Assembly: GCF_011751765.2 (NCBI RefSeq)
Contig: NZ_CP061169.1
Coordinates: 1,240,001 to 1,304,000 of the forward strand
DNA from: Paramicrobacterium chengjingii
GTDB taxonomy: Bacteria; Actinomycetota; Actinomycetes; Actinomycetales; Microbacteriaceae
Direction of reading: 5' to 3'
DNA length: 64,000 bases
In this document: positions 1-10,006 of the stretch, one piece after another
Layout of the letters: every line of letters starts with the position of its first letter
How positions within the stretch are numbered: the first letter of the stretch is position 1
Notes under the pieces: model-generated
What the model saw: only the letters and a program-made list of their open reading frames with translations
Told to the model about the DNA's origin: nothing
Database searches by the model: none
Made by a program: the position numbers and the translations under genes

Positions 1-184
1 ACTTGTCGCGAAGCTGAACGATGTCGACGCCATTGGCGTAGGCGGAATCGAGAAACTGCGCCAGATCGCCGCGATCTCGGCGTGCATCGGTGCACACATA
101 CAGGCGAGCGCTCTCGAGTGCGTTTCGTCTCGCGTCGCGGACGGTGGCGTCGGCGCATGTCACGGGTCGCAGATGTGAGGGCAT
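1..184 (-). CDS. thiE: Thiamine phosphate synthase ThiE, N-terminal part (cut by window edge)
   Basis: Only the first 61 codons are in the window; the gene runs off the left end. The visible protein contains [11 protein letters not shown] and ends in [10 protein letters not shown], the beta-strand and QLRDK motif that open the TIM-barrel of ThiE, which joins HMP-pyrophosphate to the thiazole phosphate. The ATG at 184 is preferred because a TACTCT -10 box lies exactly six bases upstream (191-196 on the plus strand as its complement), which fits a leaderless transcript. It is divergent from the thiO operon, so both thiamine branches start from one point. The family call rests on the short N-terminus plus context. 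Confidence 0.85.
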   Translation of the reverse strand, partial: MPSHLRPVTCADATVRDARRNALESARLYVCTDARRDRGDLAQFLDSAYANGVDIVQLRDK

Positions 185-189
185 GTGCC

Positions 190-196
190 TAGAGTA
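190..196. promoter_or_regulatory. Shared divergent -10 element of thiE and the thiO operon
   Basis: The bases TAGAGTA read as a -10 hexamer on both strands: TAGAGT on plus (190-195), pointing into the riboswitch, and TACTCT on minus (196-191), six bases before the thiE ATG. The minus assignment is strong because of its spacing. The plus one is plausible, but no good -35 is seen. Confidence 0.5.
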
Positions 197-202
197 GAGG
201 AA

Positions 203-284
203 GTTCGCGGGAGCCTTTGGAGGCTGAGAGGGCCATGTGCCGACCGCTATACCTGATGCGGATCATGCCGCCGGAGGGAGAAAC
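203..284 (+). promoter_or_regulatory. TPP riboswitch (THI element) upstream of thiO
   Basis: The region carries the conserved TPP-aptamer blocks: CTGAGAG at 224-230, ACCTGATGCGGATCATG at 251-267 and GCCGCCGGAGGGAG at 267-280. The purine-rich 3' end holds the Shine-Dalgarno sequence GGAGGGAG (273-280), eight bases before the thiO GTG at 289. Ligand binding closes the helix that contains this segment, so control is most simply by hiding the ribosome binding site. No separate terminator hairpin with a T-run is seen between aptamer and start. An ATG at 217 inside the aptamer is in frame with thiO but cannot be the start if this is a riboswitch. Confidence 0.93.
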
Positions 285-288
285 ACAC

Positions 289-1409
289 GTGCATGCTGTC
301 GTTGTCGGAGCCGGAATAATCGGACTTGCCACCGCCTGGCGCCTGAAAACGAGTGGCTGGTCGGTGACGATCGTCGACCCGGATCCCGCTGGCGGGGCAA
401 GCCGCGCGGCGGCAGGGATGCTTGCGCCCGCATCGGAGGTGGTCTGGGGCCAGACACCGCTGTATCCGCTGCTCATCGCGTCGGCGCGGCTCTATCCGAC
501 CTTCGTGGAGCAGCTTGCGACAGCATCCGGTCATGATCTCGGCTATGCACGGTCAGAGACGCTCGTGTGCGCCAGTGATGCTGCTGACCTCCAGAGCCTG
601 CGCGAACTCTGCGCATTGCAGACGGCGCTCGGCCTGACTGTCGAGGTCATCACCGGCACGGAGGCCCGCACGCTCGAACCTGCCCTCGCACCCGGCGTAG
701 CAGCCGCGGTGAGGCTTGAGGGTGACCACTCAATCGACCCGCGGCGGGTGATGTCCGCGCTCATGGTGCTGCTGGCGGGGAGCATCGTGCGGCACCGCGT
801 TGCAACACTGATATCTGACGGCGGGCGCACGGGAGGCGTCTCGCTTGCGAACGGGCAGAACATGGTGGCTGACCAGGTTGTCGTGTGTGCGGGAGCCGAA
901 ACGGCACTGATCGAGGGGATGCCGGAGCTGCCTGTGCGCCGCGTCTGGGGTGATGTCGTGCGACTCGCGGTTCCTGAGCGCCTCCGGCCGATTGTCTCCA
1001 GAACCATTCGGGGTTTTGTACGCGGGCGTCCCGTGTACCTCGTGCCGCGCCCCGATGGGAGCCTCGTTCTGGGCGCGAGCGTTCGCGAAGACGGAGTTGA
1101 CGGCATCAGCGCCGGGGGAGTGCACCAGCTTCTGCGCGACATCGAACGTGTGGTGCCCGGCGTGCTCGAGTGCGAGATCTCGGAGGTCATGGCACGCGCA
1201 CGCCCCGGATCGCCCGACGACGTGCCCCTGATCGTGCGCGTTGACGACGGGTGCGTCGTCTCGACGGGGTACTTCCGTCACGGCATCCTGCTCGCTCCAC
1301 TCGGCGCCCAGTTGACCGCAGACCTCACGACCGGGGAGCCAGGCGATGCCGACATGCTGCGCGCCGTGGCACCTTCACGATTTGCCCACGTCACACCAAC
1401 AGGAGACTC

Positions 1410-1413
<4 letters not shown>
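289..1413 (+). CDS. thiO: Glycine oxidase ThiO (FAD-dependent)
   Basis: 374 residues. The N-terminus AVVVGAGIIGLATAWRL (about residues 3-19) is a Rossmann FAD-binding motif, followed by the DAO-family GGASRAAAGMLAP segment typical of ThiO. ThiO oxidises glycine to dehydroglycine (iminoacetate), a building block of the thiazole ring, with ThiG and ThiS. The GTG at 289 is chosen over the in-frame ATG at 217 because 217 lies inside the TPP riboswitch and 289 has GGAGGGAG eight bases upstream. The stop overlaps the thiS start (ATGA), so thiO-thiS-thiG-thiF are translationally coupled. Having ThiO rather than ThiH indicates the oxygen-dependent route. Confidence 0.93.
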
Positions 1414-3662
<2,249 letters not shown>

Positions 3663-3832
3663 CAGCAGCCGTGTGATGGTGGTGTACTGCGGCCCAGCCC
3701 TCGACACTGTGCATTCCTCGACACTCTCGGCCGCGTGCCCTAGCGTGAAGGTGATGCGACGGCAACCCTGGTCCGCAAGTTGCAGTATCGGGCGATCGAG
3801 CTGACCCGTGACAACGTGAATTGGATGTGACT
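3663..3832. other. Intergenic region after the thi operon
   Basis: 170 bases with no convincing gene. A short reading frame near 3738-3830 has no start with support and is not called. No strong terminator stem is visible after thiF. The promoter of the following hydrolase gene must lie here, but I cannot place it with confidence. Confidence 0.4.
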
Positions 3833-4414
3833 ATGACTGAAATCGTGATGTTTCACCATGTGCTGGGCCGCACGGCCGCCCTCGAGCAGATCGCAGAGCG
3901 ACTGCGCGACGCCGGGCATCTGGTGCACGTTCCCGATCTCTTCGATGGACGCACGTTTGACAGCATCGACGAGGGAATCGCCTTTGCCGAATCCATCGAC
4001 AACGACGCGCTGCTGGGCACGGCGACGGCCGAAGTTCAGAGCCTGCCCAATGACATCGTGTATCTGGGGTTCTCTTTGGGATCCGCATTCGCGCAGTACC
4101 TCGTGCAGAACAGGGAGGGAGCACGCGGTGGCATCTTCATGTACGGGTGCGTCGCCCCCGATGTCTTCGGCGACTGGCCAGACGACGTCCCCGTCCACAT
4201 CCATGCGATGGAAGATGACCCCTTCTTCATCGAGGATGCAGACGCGGCCAAGGCTTTGGACGCTGCTCACGAGAAAGTGAGCTTGTTCCTCTACCCGGGC
4301 AGCGGCCATCTCTTTCTTGAGCGCGATCACGACGACTACGATCCGGATGCCGCTGAGCTCGCTCTAAGCCGCATCGATTCGTTTTTGACTTCTCTGGAGA
4401 TCGAGGCGTACTAG
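3833..4414 (+). CDS. Dienelactone hydrolase family protein (alpha/beta hydrolase)
   Basis: 193 residues. The nucleophile elbow reads GFSLGSA with Ser81, where classical dienelactone hydrolases carry Cys. An acidic residue in HAMEDDPFF and the histidine in GSGHLF complete a plausible triad. No signal peptide, so it is cytoplasmic. The ATG at 3833 gives the start MTEIVMFHHVLG; an upstream TTG at 3821 is in frame, but the added residues look unlike the family. The substrate is unknown. It stands alone between the thi operon and small genes read in the same direction. Confidence 0.8.
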   Translation: MTEIVMFHHVLGRTAALEQIAERLRDAGHLVHVPDLFDGRTFDSIDEGIAFAESIDNDALLGTATAEVQSLPNDIVYLGFSLGSAFAQYLVQNREGARGGIFMYGCVAPDVFGDWPDDVPVHIHAMEDDPFFIEDADAAKALDAAHEKVSLFLYPGSGHLFLERDHDDYDPDAAELALSRIDSFLTSLEIEAY

Positions 4415-4433
4415 CGCCGATACTCTGGAGCAC

Positions 4434-4970
4434 ATGAGCGAATCGGATGCTGACGGCGCCGTTGCCGCGTTGCGTACCCAGCTGGCCGGCATCGTTCAGC
4501 AGCTCACTGAGTCCGACATCGCAACGGAGCCGCTTGCCGAATTCGTTCCGGCACGGCGGGTCGCGCTCGTGTTCCGCCGCGATTCGCGACTCGTTGAGAT
4601 CGCGCGCGTGTGGCGTCTCGGTGTTCTGCTTGTCGACACAGAGGCGCACCTCTTCACCTCGGGGGAGACGACGCGCGCCGTCGACCCCGGCTGGCCGCAG
4701 CACCAGGCACAGTCGATGGAAGTGCGCCGTGAGTATCGAGCGGCTGCAGTGCGGAGCAGGTTTCCTGAGGGGGCGACGATCAATATCAATGCGACACCGA
4801 TCGACGTTTCTGTCGATGGGCTGACGGATGCCGTCGGTGTTGTGTTTCTTCATGACGGCCACGTGCGCGTGCGGTGGTCGGCGCACGTCGCTGACGAGAA
4901 CGCGATGCCCATCGGCGGGTATCTCTCCGAGCATGCTGAACTGCGGCTGCACCCCGTTGAAGGAGCGTGA
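4434..4970 (+). CDS. Conserved hypothetical protein
   Basis: 178 residues, a family I do not recognise. It is soluble, with no signal or membrane segment. The N-terminal half contains PARRVALVFRRDSRLVEIARVWRLGVLLVDTEAHLFTSGETTRAV and the C-terminal half a predicted beta-rich part around GATININATPIDVSVDG. A TACTCT -10 box at 4421-4426 lies seven bases before the ATG, so the mRNA may be leaderless, although GGAG at 4427-4430 could also serve as a weak binding site. The next gene begins 12 bases after its stop. Confidence 0.75.
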   Translation: MSESDADGAVAALRTQLAGIVQQLTESDIATEPLAEFVPARRVALVFRRDSRLVEIARVWRLGVLLVDTEAHLFTSGETTRAVDPGWPQHQAQSMEVRREYRAAAVRSRFPEGATININATPIDVSVDGLTDAVGVVFLHDGHVRVRWSAHVADENAMPIGGYLSEHAELRLHPVEGA

Positions 4971-4982
4971 AAAGATGGACGC

Positions 4983-5534
4983 ATGTTAGCTGCATCCGAT
5001 GTGACAATCCGTTCTCTTTCTGTGGGCGACGAACGCGAGGCGCTCGCTGCCCACCACGCGCTTGTGGCTGATCACTTCGACTTTCTGCTCGAGCGCGTTG
5101 AGGGGGAAAGCTGGGCAGATTTCGTGCAGCGACTGACGCGGATTGAGCGTGGGGAACAACTGGCGCCGGGGCGCGTCCCCGCAGCGTTTCTCATCGCTGA
5201 AGTCGACAACCGCATCGCTGGCCGCGTTTCTGTGCGGTTTGAGCTGAATGACTACCTCGCCGATGTCGGTGGCCACATCGGGTACGGTGTGGTCCCGAGA
5301 TTCCGTCGGCGCGGAGTTGCTTCAGCGCTTTTGCGCAGCGGTCTCGACGCGCTGGCCGCCCGCGGCGTCGCATCTGCGCTCGTGACGTGCGACGAAGGCA
5401 ACGTCGCATCGCGAGGTGTCATCGAGCGGTTGGGCGGGCGACCGGATGTTGAACGACCGCGCGCGGTGCGCGGCGCCGAAACGAAGCTGCGTTTTTTCGT
5501 CCCGACGGCTCGCGCGGGGTTCGAACGGCAGTGA
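4983..5534 (+). CDS. GNAT family N-acetyltransferase
   Basis: 183 residues. The acetyl-CoA motif A is GYGVVPRFRRRGVASALLRSGLDALAARG (about 102-130), including the R-x-x-G-x-A pyrophosphate loop, followed by motif B-like NVASRGVIERLGG. It opens with IRSLSVGDEREALAAHHAL, typical of GNAT strand 1. The substrate cannot be told. It probably shares a transcript with the preceding gene, since only 12 bases separate them. No clear ribosome binding site is seen before the ATG. Confidence 0.85.
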   Translation: MLAASDVTIRSLSVGDEREALAAHHALVADHFDFLLERVEGESWADFVQRLTRIERGEQLAPGRVPAAFLIAEVDNRIAGRVSVRFELNDYLADVGGHIGYGVVPRFRRRGVASALLRSGLDALAARGVASALVTCDEGNVASRGVIERLGGRPDVERPRAVRGAETKLRFFVPTARAGFERQ

Positions 5535-5647
5535 CACGGCGCGAGGCGGCGTGAAATCTCAGTGAGCTCATCGAGTAGTCTTCGGCGTCTGCGATTTCCA
5601 CGGGCTTCAGCTTGACGGAACGGCTCTCGGCGGCAAGCATAGATCGC

Positions 5648-6028
5648 ATGTCCCACAGCGTCGTCCAGGTCAATCTCATCGTGTCCGACCTTGCGCGTAC
5701 GCGGGAGTTCTACAAACACCTCGGTTGGGACCTGCTGGCGATGGGGGACCGCGCCGCACGCTTTTCTGGTGATGATCTTGTCGTCGCCTTCCACCTCCCT
5801 GAGTTCGCGCAGGCATGGGACAGCGGCTATTCCGGAGCCCGCGGGGGCAGCACCGTAATCGATGTTGATTGCGATGATCCTGGGGCTGTCGATGCAACGT
5901 TCTCCTCACTCGTGGAGAACGGGGCGACATCGCGACAGCCTCCGAATGACACATTCTTCGGCTGTCGGTATGCCGTCATCGCAGACCCAGACGGCAATCT
6001 CATTGGGCTGAAATCGCCGCTCGCGTAG
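5648..6028 (+). CDS. VOC family protein (glyoxalase/bleomycin resistance fold)
   Basis: 126 residues, the size of a single VOC unit built from two beta-alpha-beta-beta-beta modules. It opens with VQVNLIVSDLARTREFYKHLGWDLL and ends with the typical FGCRYAVIADPDGNLIGLKSPL. The metal-binding pattern is incomplete: the usual first His is replaced by Asn in QVNLIV, so it may bind a ligand rather than catalyse. The ATG at 5648 is chosen because a TTG upstream adds unrelated residues. It lies alone between a plus-strand pair and the minus-strand trpEG group. Confidence 0.82.
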   Translation: MSHSVVQVNLIVSDLARTREFYKHLGWDLLAMGDRAARFSGDDLVVAFHLPEFAQAWDSGYSGARGGSTVIDVDCDDPGAVDATFSSLVENGATSRQPPNDTFFGCRYAVIADPDGNLIGLKSPLA

Positions 6029-6083
6029 CATTCGCCATTACTCAGGGGCGTCGGCCCAATCATCTGTGGATGAGTAACGCGGG

Positions 6084-6689
6084 TCAGTTCGTCTCTTTCG
6101 CCTTCGCCGCTCGTTTCTGCTCACGCGCGAGGGAAGCGAGGTCGACGTCGATGAGGCGCTTCATGCGACTCGTGCGCATGCGGTCGTAGACGTCGTCTTG
6201 ATCAGGGACGAATCCGGGCGGGCCCACACGCTTGCGCACTTCACGGCCGATGTCTTCCCACGCATCCGTACGCGCCTGTTCGATGATGCCGGCCATCTCG
6301 GCGTCATCGTCTGCTCGTTCGCGCAGCTGCTCGGCCAGCATCCTGTGCACCTGAGGCCGCCTGCGGTGAGCCTCGTCATCGTCGGGACCCGGCTTGCGAA
6401 AACCTCGAGCCCTTTCCAAACGCGACGCCGTCTGATCGTTCTCAGCGGCAAGAGCGAGAACGTGCCGCCGAGCAGAATCGGTGAGCTTCTCGACATCGAA
6501 ACTCTCGTCATTGCGAATCGCGTTGACGATCAGTGTGTTCTTCACGCCCATGCGCACAGACGACAGCGCAATCATCACGCCCTCATCGACGACTCGCTCG
6601 ATGGGCGCAAGCACCGTCGACGTCGGCGGAACATACCGCCCCACATCGCGGGTGCGCTTGCGGCGCCGAAGACGAGAGAACAATGACAC
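6084..6689 (-). CDS. Hypothetical charged protein downstream of trpEG
   Basis: 201 residues, not recognised. It is strongly charged and helical: an Arg-rich start (MSLFSRLRRRKRTRDVGRYVPP), a central acidic/arginine stretch (ENDQTASRLERARGFRKPGPDDDEAHRRRP) and a lysine-rich tail. No membrane segment. The GTG at 6689 lies six bases downstream of a CACAAT hexamer (complement of 6696-6701), so it may have its own leaderless promoter at the trpEG stop as well as read-through from trpEG, which ends only four bases away. There is no evidence for a link to tryptophan metabolism. Confidence 0.7.
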   Translation of the reverse strand: MSLFSRLRRRKRTRDVGRYVPPTSTVLAPIERVVDEGVMIALSSVRMGVKNTLIVNAIRNDESFDVEKLTDSARRHVLALAAENDQTASRLERARGFRKPGPDDDEAHRRRPQVHRMLAEQLRERADDDAEMAGIIEQARTDAWEDIGREVRKRVGPPGFVPDQDDVYDRMRTSRMKRLIDVDLASLAREQKRAAKAKETN

Positions 6690-6693
6690 ACCT

Positions 6694-8544
6694 CTATTGT
6701 GTCTGGATTGAGGCGGCTTGGGGAACCATCACGTCTGAAACAAGCCGATCAAGCACGTCCAGGCCGTCGGGTGACAGCACCGATTCAAGATGACCCTGCA
6801 CAGTCGCTATGCGTGATCCGCGAAGAGCCTGCACCGTTCCTGTTTCGGCGTCGCGCGCGATCTCGAGGGACAGGCGTGGCGTGTGGCTCCGATCTCCGGC
6901 CACGGCCGCAAAGGTGTTGTAGAAGCCGATTCGCGCTCGGGAACCAAAGATATCGACAGTGCGTTGTTGGCCCTGACGAGGAGCTTGCAGCGGTTCGATC
7001 GTGAGACCGACCATGAGCGACAGAATCTGATGGCTGAGGCACACGGCGATCATCGGAAGCCCCGATGCGACACGATCGCTCATCAGACGGCGCAGACGGC
7101 CGACGCGCGGTTCCGTGGATCGCGGGTCCCCTGGCCCGGGGCCAAAGACGACCAGGTCATCGTCTGACGTCGGGTTGGCTCGTTCCCAGTCGACGACGCG
7201 TGCGGCGAATCCGAGATGTGTGAGCTGGTGCACCAGCATCCGGGTAAAGTCGTCACCTGCGTCAACGACCAGCGCCGAGAGCCCGCGGACGGCACGCGGC
7301 TGCTGCGGCTGACGCCAGAACGCGGCGATGTCGTGATTGCGCGCGGCCAGCAACTCGTCGAAGCGAGGGTCGTCGTGGAGCGGCTGCGCTTCGGTACGTC
7401 GGGGAAGCACGCCGAGGGCGCTGAGCACGCCCGACGCCTTCACACGCGTCTCGGCGACTTCGTTCTCAGGCGTCGAGTGACGAACGAGCGTCGCCCCAGC
7501 GGAAACCGTGACCGTGCCGTCATCATCGAGATGCGCGGCCCTGATGAGTATCGGAGCGTCAAGATCGTAGCCGTCTGATTTCGGCATGAACCGCGCGAGC
7601 ACGCCAGAGTAGTAGCGTCGCCCGCTTGACTCGTGGCGGGCTATGACGCGGCAGGCGTTCTGCATGGGGGAGCCGGTCACCGTCGGAGCGAACATGGTCA
7701 GGCGCAGAACGTCGCGCACATCACGCGGCGTCGTCCCCTCCAACAGGTATTCGGTGTGGGTCAGGCGAGACATGCGTTTCAGGAACGGTCCCGTCATGCG
7801 ACCGCCGTCCGGGCAGACGGCGCTCATCATCTTGAGCTCCTCGTCTACCACCATGACAAGTTCTTCGCTCTCTTTCACATCAGCGAGAAACTCCAGCATC
7901 CCTTCTGTTGTGGGGCCAGTCGCCGGGTGACGGTACGTTCCGCTGATCGGGTTCATGCCGACGACACCATCTGTCACACTCACGTGCCGTTCGGGCGTCG
8001 CTCCGACGAGCGAGATGCCCGGCGTGCGTACAGCGAAGGTCCAGTAGGCACCGTGTTCACTGACGAGCAACTCGCGAAGCCAGCTCAGAAGCGCTGTCAC
8101 CGGTTCGTCCGAGAAGTGAGCGGTGATGTCACGCCGAATCACGAAGTTGGCGCCTTCGCCGCGGCCGATCTCGTCATCGATGACGGTGCGCACCGTTTCG
8201 GCATACGCATCATCGTCGACGTCGACAGTCACATTTGACACATCGGCAGGATGCTGGGGCAGGGCCCCGAGTGCGTCCTCCACAGTGAGCGTCTCACGGT
8301 CCGTGACGACAAGGCACCGCAGCGGGGAGCCATCATCGTGTGCGGCGTACCCGCGCTCTGCCACCTGTCTGAATGGAACGAGTGTGAGTACTTCGTCGCC
8401 GGTCAGCGGGATGTCCGAGAGCGAATCGACGTCGATCACAGTACCGACGAGAATGTCGATTGTCGGCTCGTCTTCGCGGCGGATGAGGGCGAATGGCTGA
8501 TCATCGGTGAGAATTTGAGAGAGAAGTCGCGAGGGCGGGTGCAT
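6694..8544 (-). CDS. trpEG: Fused anthranilate synthase (TrpEG, PhzE-like): chorismate-binding domain plus glutamine amidotransferase
   Basis: 616 residues. The chorismate-binding (TrpE-type) domain spans about 90-390 with ISGTYRHPATG, SEELVMVVDEELKMMSAVC, SRLTHTEYLLEGTTPRDVRDVLR and FAPTVTGSPMQNA, all close to the PhzE/ADIC synthase style. The class I glutamine amidotransferase spans about 425-612 with Cys502 (AVCLSHQIL) and the His585/Glu587 pair (GHLES). It takes chorismate and glutamine to anthranilate, or to ADIC if it were a true PhzE. Because the gene follows a Trp-codon leader and attenuator, anthranilate for tryptophan is the better reading. No other phenazine gene is nearby. The ATG at 8544 has only a weak ribosome binding site. 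Confidence 0.88.
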   Translation of the reverse strand: MHPPSRLLSQILTDDQPFALIRREDEPTIDILVGTVIDVDSLSDIPLTGDEVLTLVPFRQVAERGYAAHDDGSPLRCLVVTDRETLTVEDALGALPQHPADVSNVTVDVDDDAYAETVRTVIDDEIGRGEGANFVIRRDITAHFSDEPVTALLSWLRELLVSEHGAYWTFAVRTPGISLVGATPERHVSVTDGVVGMNPISGTYRHPATGPTTEGMLEFLADVKESEELVMVVDEELKMMSAVCPDGGRMTGPFLKRMSRLTHTEYLLEGTTPRDVRDVLRLTMFAPTVTGSPMQNACRVIARHESSGRRYYSGVLARFMPKSDGYDLDAPILIRAAHLDDDGTVTVSAGATLVRHSTPENEVAETRVKASGVLSALGVLPRRTEAQPLHDDPRFDELLAARNHDIAAFWRQPQQPRAVRGLSALVVDAGDDFTRMLVHQLTHLGFAARVVDWERANPTSDDDLVVFGPGPGDPRSTEPRVGRLRRLMSDRVASGLPMIAVCLSHQILSLMVGLTIEPLQAPRQGQQRTVDIFGSRARIGFYNTFAAVAGDRSHTPRLSLEIARDAETGTVQALRGSRIATVQGHLESVLSPDGLDVLDRLVSDVMVPQAASIQTQ

Positions 8545-8593
8545 GATTCACTTTCTGGTCTGGCCCCACACTGGCCGCCATCCGCACACGCGA

Positions 8594-8658
8594 AACGACC
8601 GCCTCGAGGGGCGGTCGTTGATGCGTCGAAACGTCGAGAGAACCGCCTCTCAGGCGGT
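8594..8658 (-). promoter_or_regulatory. Transcription attenuator of trpEG
   Basis: On the minus-strand RNA the leader holds two hairpins. Hairpin 1:2 pairs ACCGCCT with AGGCGGT (plus coordinates 8642-8658) directly at the Trp codons and stop. Hairpin 3:4 is a 10-bp stem (arms 8594-8603 and 8610-8619) with a six-base loop, followed by a short T-run. The second arm of 1:2 (GGCGGT) can instead pair with ACCGCC in the first arm of 3:4, giving an antiterminator. A ribosome stalled at the Trp-Trp codons would favour the antiterminator. The fold is read by eye, not computed. Confidence 0.82.
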
Positions 8659-8688
8659 CCACCACTGCATGTTCGATTCGATGCGCAT
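8650..8688 (-). CDS. trpL: Tryptophan leader peptide (12 residues, tandem Trp)
   Basis: The peptide reads MRIESNMQWWTA and then stops, with two adjacent Trp codons two residues before the end. Its stop lies inside the first attenuator hairpin. A TACCAT hexamer lies exactly six bases before the ATG (complement of 8695-8700), so the leader is probably translated from a leaderless transcript. An in-frame ATG at 8706, overlapping the monooxygenase stop, would give 18 residues and is the alternative. A Trp attenuator before a fused anthranilate synthase gene has been described in Streptomyces venezuelae, which supports this reading. Confidence 0.85.
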   Translation of the reverse strand: MRIESNMQWWTA

Positions 8689-8705
8689 GCCTCGATGGTA
8701 GCGCA

Positions 8706-9929
8706 TCAGTCGACGGCTTCCGTCACCTCCGGAATGCGCGCAGGTTTCTGCAGAAGCTTCTTGATGGGGCCGAGAGCGGCTTCGATCGTCATCATGCGCA
8801 TGGCGAGGTTCCGCGCGTGCGCAAGCAGCGTGCTGCGGCGGAACATGAGCCCGGCGAGCTGACGAGAGTTTGCCTGAGCCGACTCGACACGGGGCCGTTG
8901 TTCGGCCTCGTAAGCCGACAGCGCGACTCGAACGCTCGCGCTCGTCGCATCGGCGATGGTGCCGCACAGCACCCAGGCGGACTCGATGGCCATTCCCGCT
9001 CCGATTCCTGCCGTCGGCAGAAATCCGGCTGCTGCGTCGCCGAGCAGAACTGTGCGGCCGGATGCCCATTGCTGCGTTCGCACGTCGTCAAGCACCCAGT
9101 AGAACGGCTCATCGGCCGCGCTGACGGAATCGAGTACGTGGTCGAGTCGTGATGTGCGCGACGTGAGGTGCGCCCGGATGCTGTCAACGAACGCCTGCGG
9201 TCCCACAGCCGTATCTCCTCCTGGGCCGCCGATGAATGCCCCGATGGCGCCGGCTACCGGGTAGCTTCCGACGAAGAAACCATCTCCCCACATCTCCTCG
9301 CCGAGATCGATATCGTCGTCAGCGTCTGCCCAGACGACCCAGCCGCCCCAGCCCGTGATCGTCTCGTTGAGCCCGGTCCCACCTGGAGTGAAGCGTCGGG
9401 TGTGTGAATGGATGCCGTCGGCGATGATGACAGCATCGAAAGTCGCTTCGGCAGCACCGTCTGGGGTGTCGAAGCGTACGTGTGCGGAGGCGTCACCATC
9501 GTTCAGTGAGCGCACAGTCGTTCCGACGGTCACGGGCGCTCCTGCCTCGGTAAGCACGTCGAGAAGTGCTCCACGGCTGATGCCCCGATAGTCACCGTAG
9601 TCACGCAGCAGCTCGCCCAGCGAGTCTTCGCGAATCTGCGCTCCGTGATGGTTGAGCACGCGGTAGCGATCCACGGGCGTGCTGGCTTCCACATACGCAT
9701 CGCGTACCCCGAGAGCATCGATTGCTGCATCGACCATGGGCATGAGTGCCAACATGTAGCCGGCGTCGTCGAAAGAACTGACGCGATCGATGAGCACAGG
9801 GTGGAGCCCACGGGTGCGAAGAAGCTGTGCTGCTGTCGTGCCGCCAATGCCAGCTCCGACAATGAGGATGCGCAGCGGATCGCCCGCGTTTGCCTGCAGC
9901 TGGTCGGGAAGTGTTGCTTCTGTGAACAT
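8706..9929 (-). CDS. FAD-dependent monooxygenase (UbiH/PHBH-like)
   Basis: About 407 residues. It has the FAD Rossmann motif ILIVGAGIGGTTAAQLL near the start, a DG-type motif in VIIADGIHSHTRR and the second FAD motif GDAAAGFLPTAGIGAGMAIESAW, the three signatures of class A flavoprotein hydroxylases. AAGGAG precedes two consecutive ATGs; the second (9929) has the better spacing, while the first (9932) adds one Met. It is divergent from a tetR gene, and the two palindromic operators between them suggest it is the regulated target, perhaps for an aromatic compound or drug. The substrate is unknown. Its last codons overlap the trpL promoter region. Confidence 0.85.
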   Translation of the reverse strand: MFTEATLPDQLQANAGDPLRILIVGAGIGGTTAAQLLRTRGLHPVLIDRVSSFDDAGYMLALMPMVDAAIDALGVRDAYVEASTPVDRYRVLNHHGAQIREDSLGELLRDYGDYRGISRGALLDVLTEAGAPVTVGTTVRSLNDGDASAHVRFDTPDGAAEATFDAVIIADGIHSHTRRFTPGGTGLNETITGWGGWVVWADADDDIDLGEEMWGDGFFVGSYPVAGAIGAFIGGPGGDTAVGPQAFVDSIRAHLTSRTSRLDHVLDSVSAADEPFYWVLDDVRTQQWASGRTVLLGDAAAGFLPTAGIGAGMAIESAWVLCGTIADATSASVRVALSAYEAEQRPRVESAQANSRQLAGLMFRRSTLLAHARNLAMRMMTIEAALGPIKKLLQKPARIPEVTEAVD

Positions 9930-9941
9930 CATCGCTCCTTG

Positions 9942-9987
9942 TTGGACTGCTCAGTCCAATCCTACGCCACCTGGACCGTTCGGTCCA
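9942..9987. promoter_or_regulatory. Two palindromic TetR operators between the monooxygenase and tetR
   Basis: Two near-identical palindromes sit in the divergent region: TTGGACTGCTCAGTCCAA (9942-9959) and TGGACCGTTCGGTCCA (9972-9987). Both are TGGAC-N6-GTCCA, and their centres are 29 bp apart, about three helical turns, so two dimers would bind on one face. The second overlaps the -35 (TGGACC, 9972-9977) of the tetR promoter whose -10 is TATGAT (9995-10000). The first is next to the ribosome binding site of the monooxygenase. This fits repression of both genes. Confidence 0.85.
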
Positions 9988-10006
9988 TAGCGCGTATGAT
10001 CACTGT

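Noticed and set aside
217..288. Extension of thiO to an ATG at 217
   Set aside because: The segment is the TPP riboswitch, and the GTG at 289 has a proper ribosome binding site.
3821..3832. TTG start of the hydrolase at 3821
   Set aside because: It adds four residues with no binding site; the ATG at 3833 matches the family start.
6694..9929. Phenazine biosynthetic cluster
   Set aside because: Only a PhzE-like protein and a flavin monooxygenase are present, no phzABDFG; the PhzE-like gene is under a Trp attenuator and the monooxygenase has its own TetR regulator.
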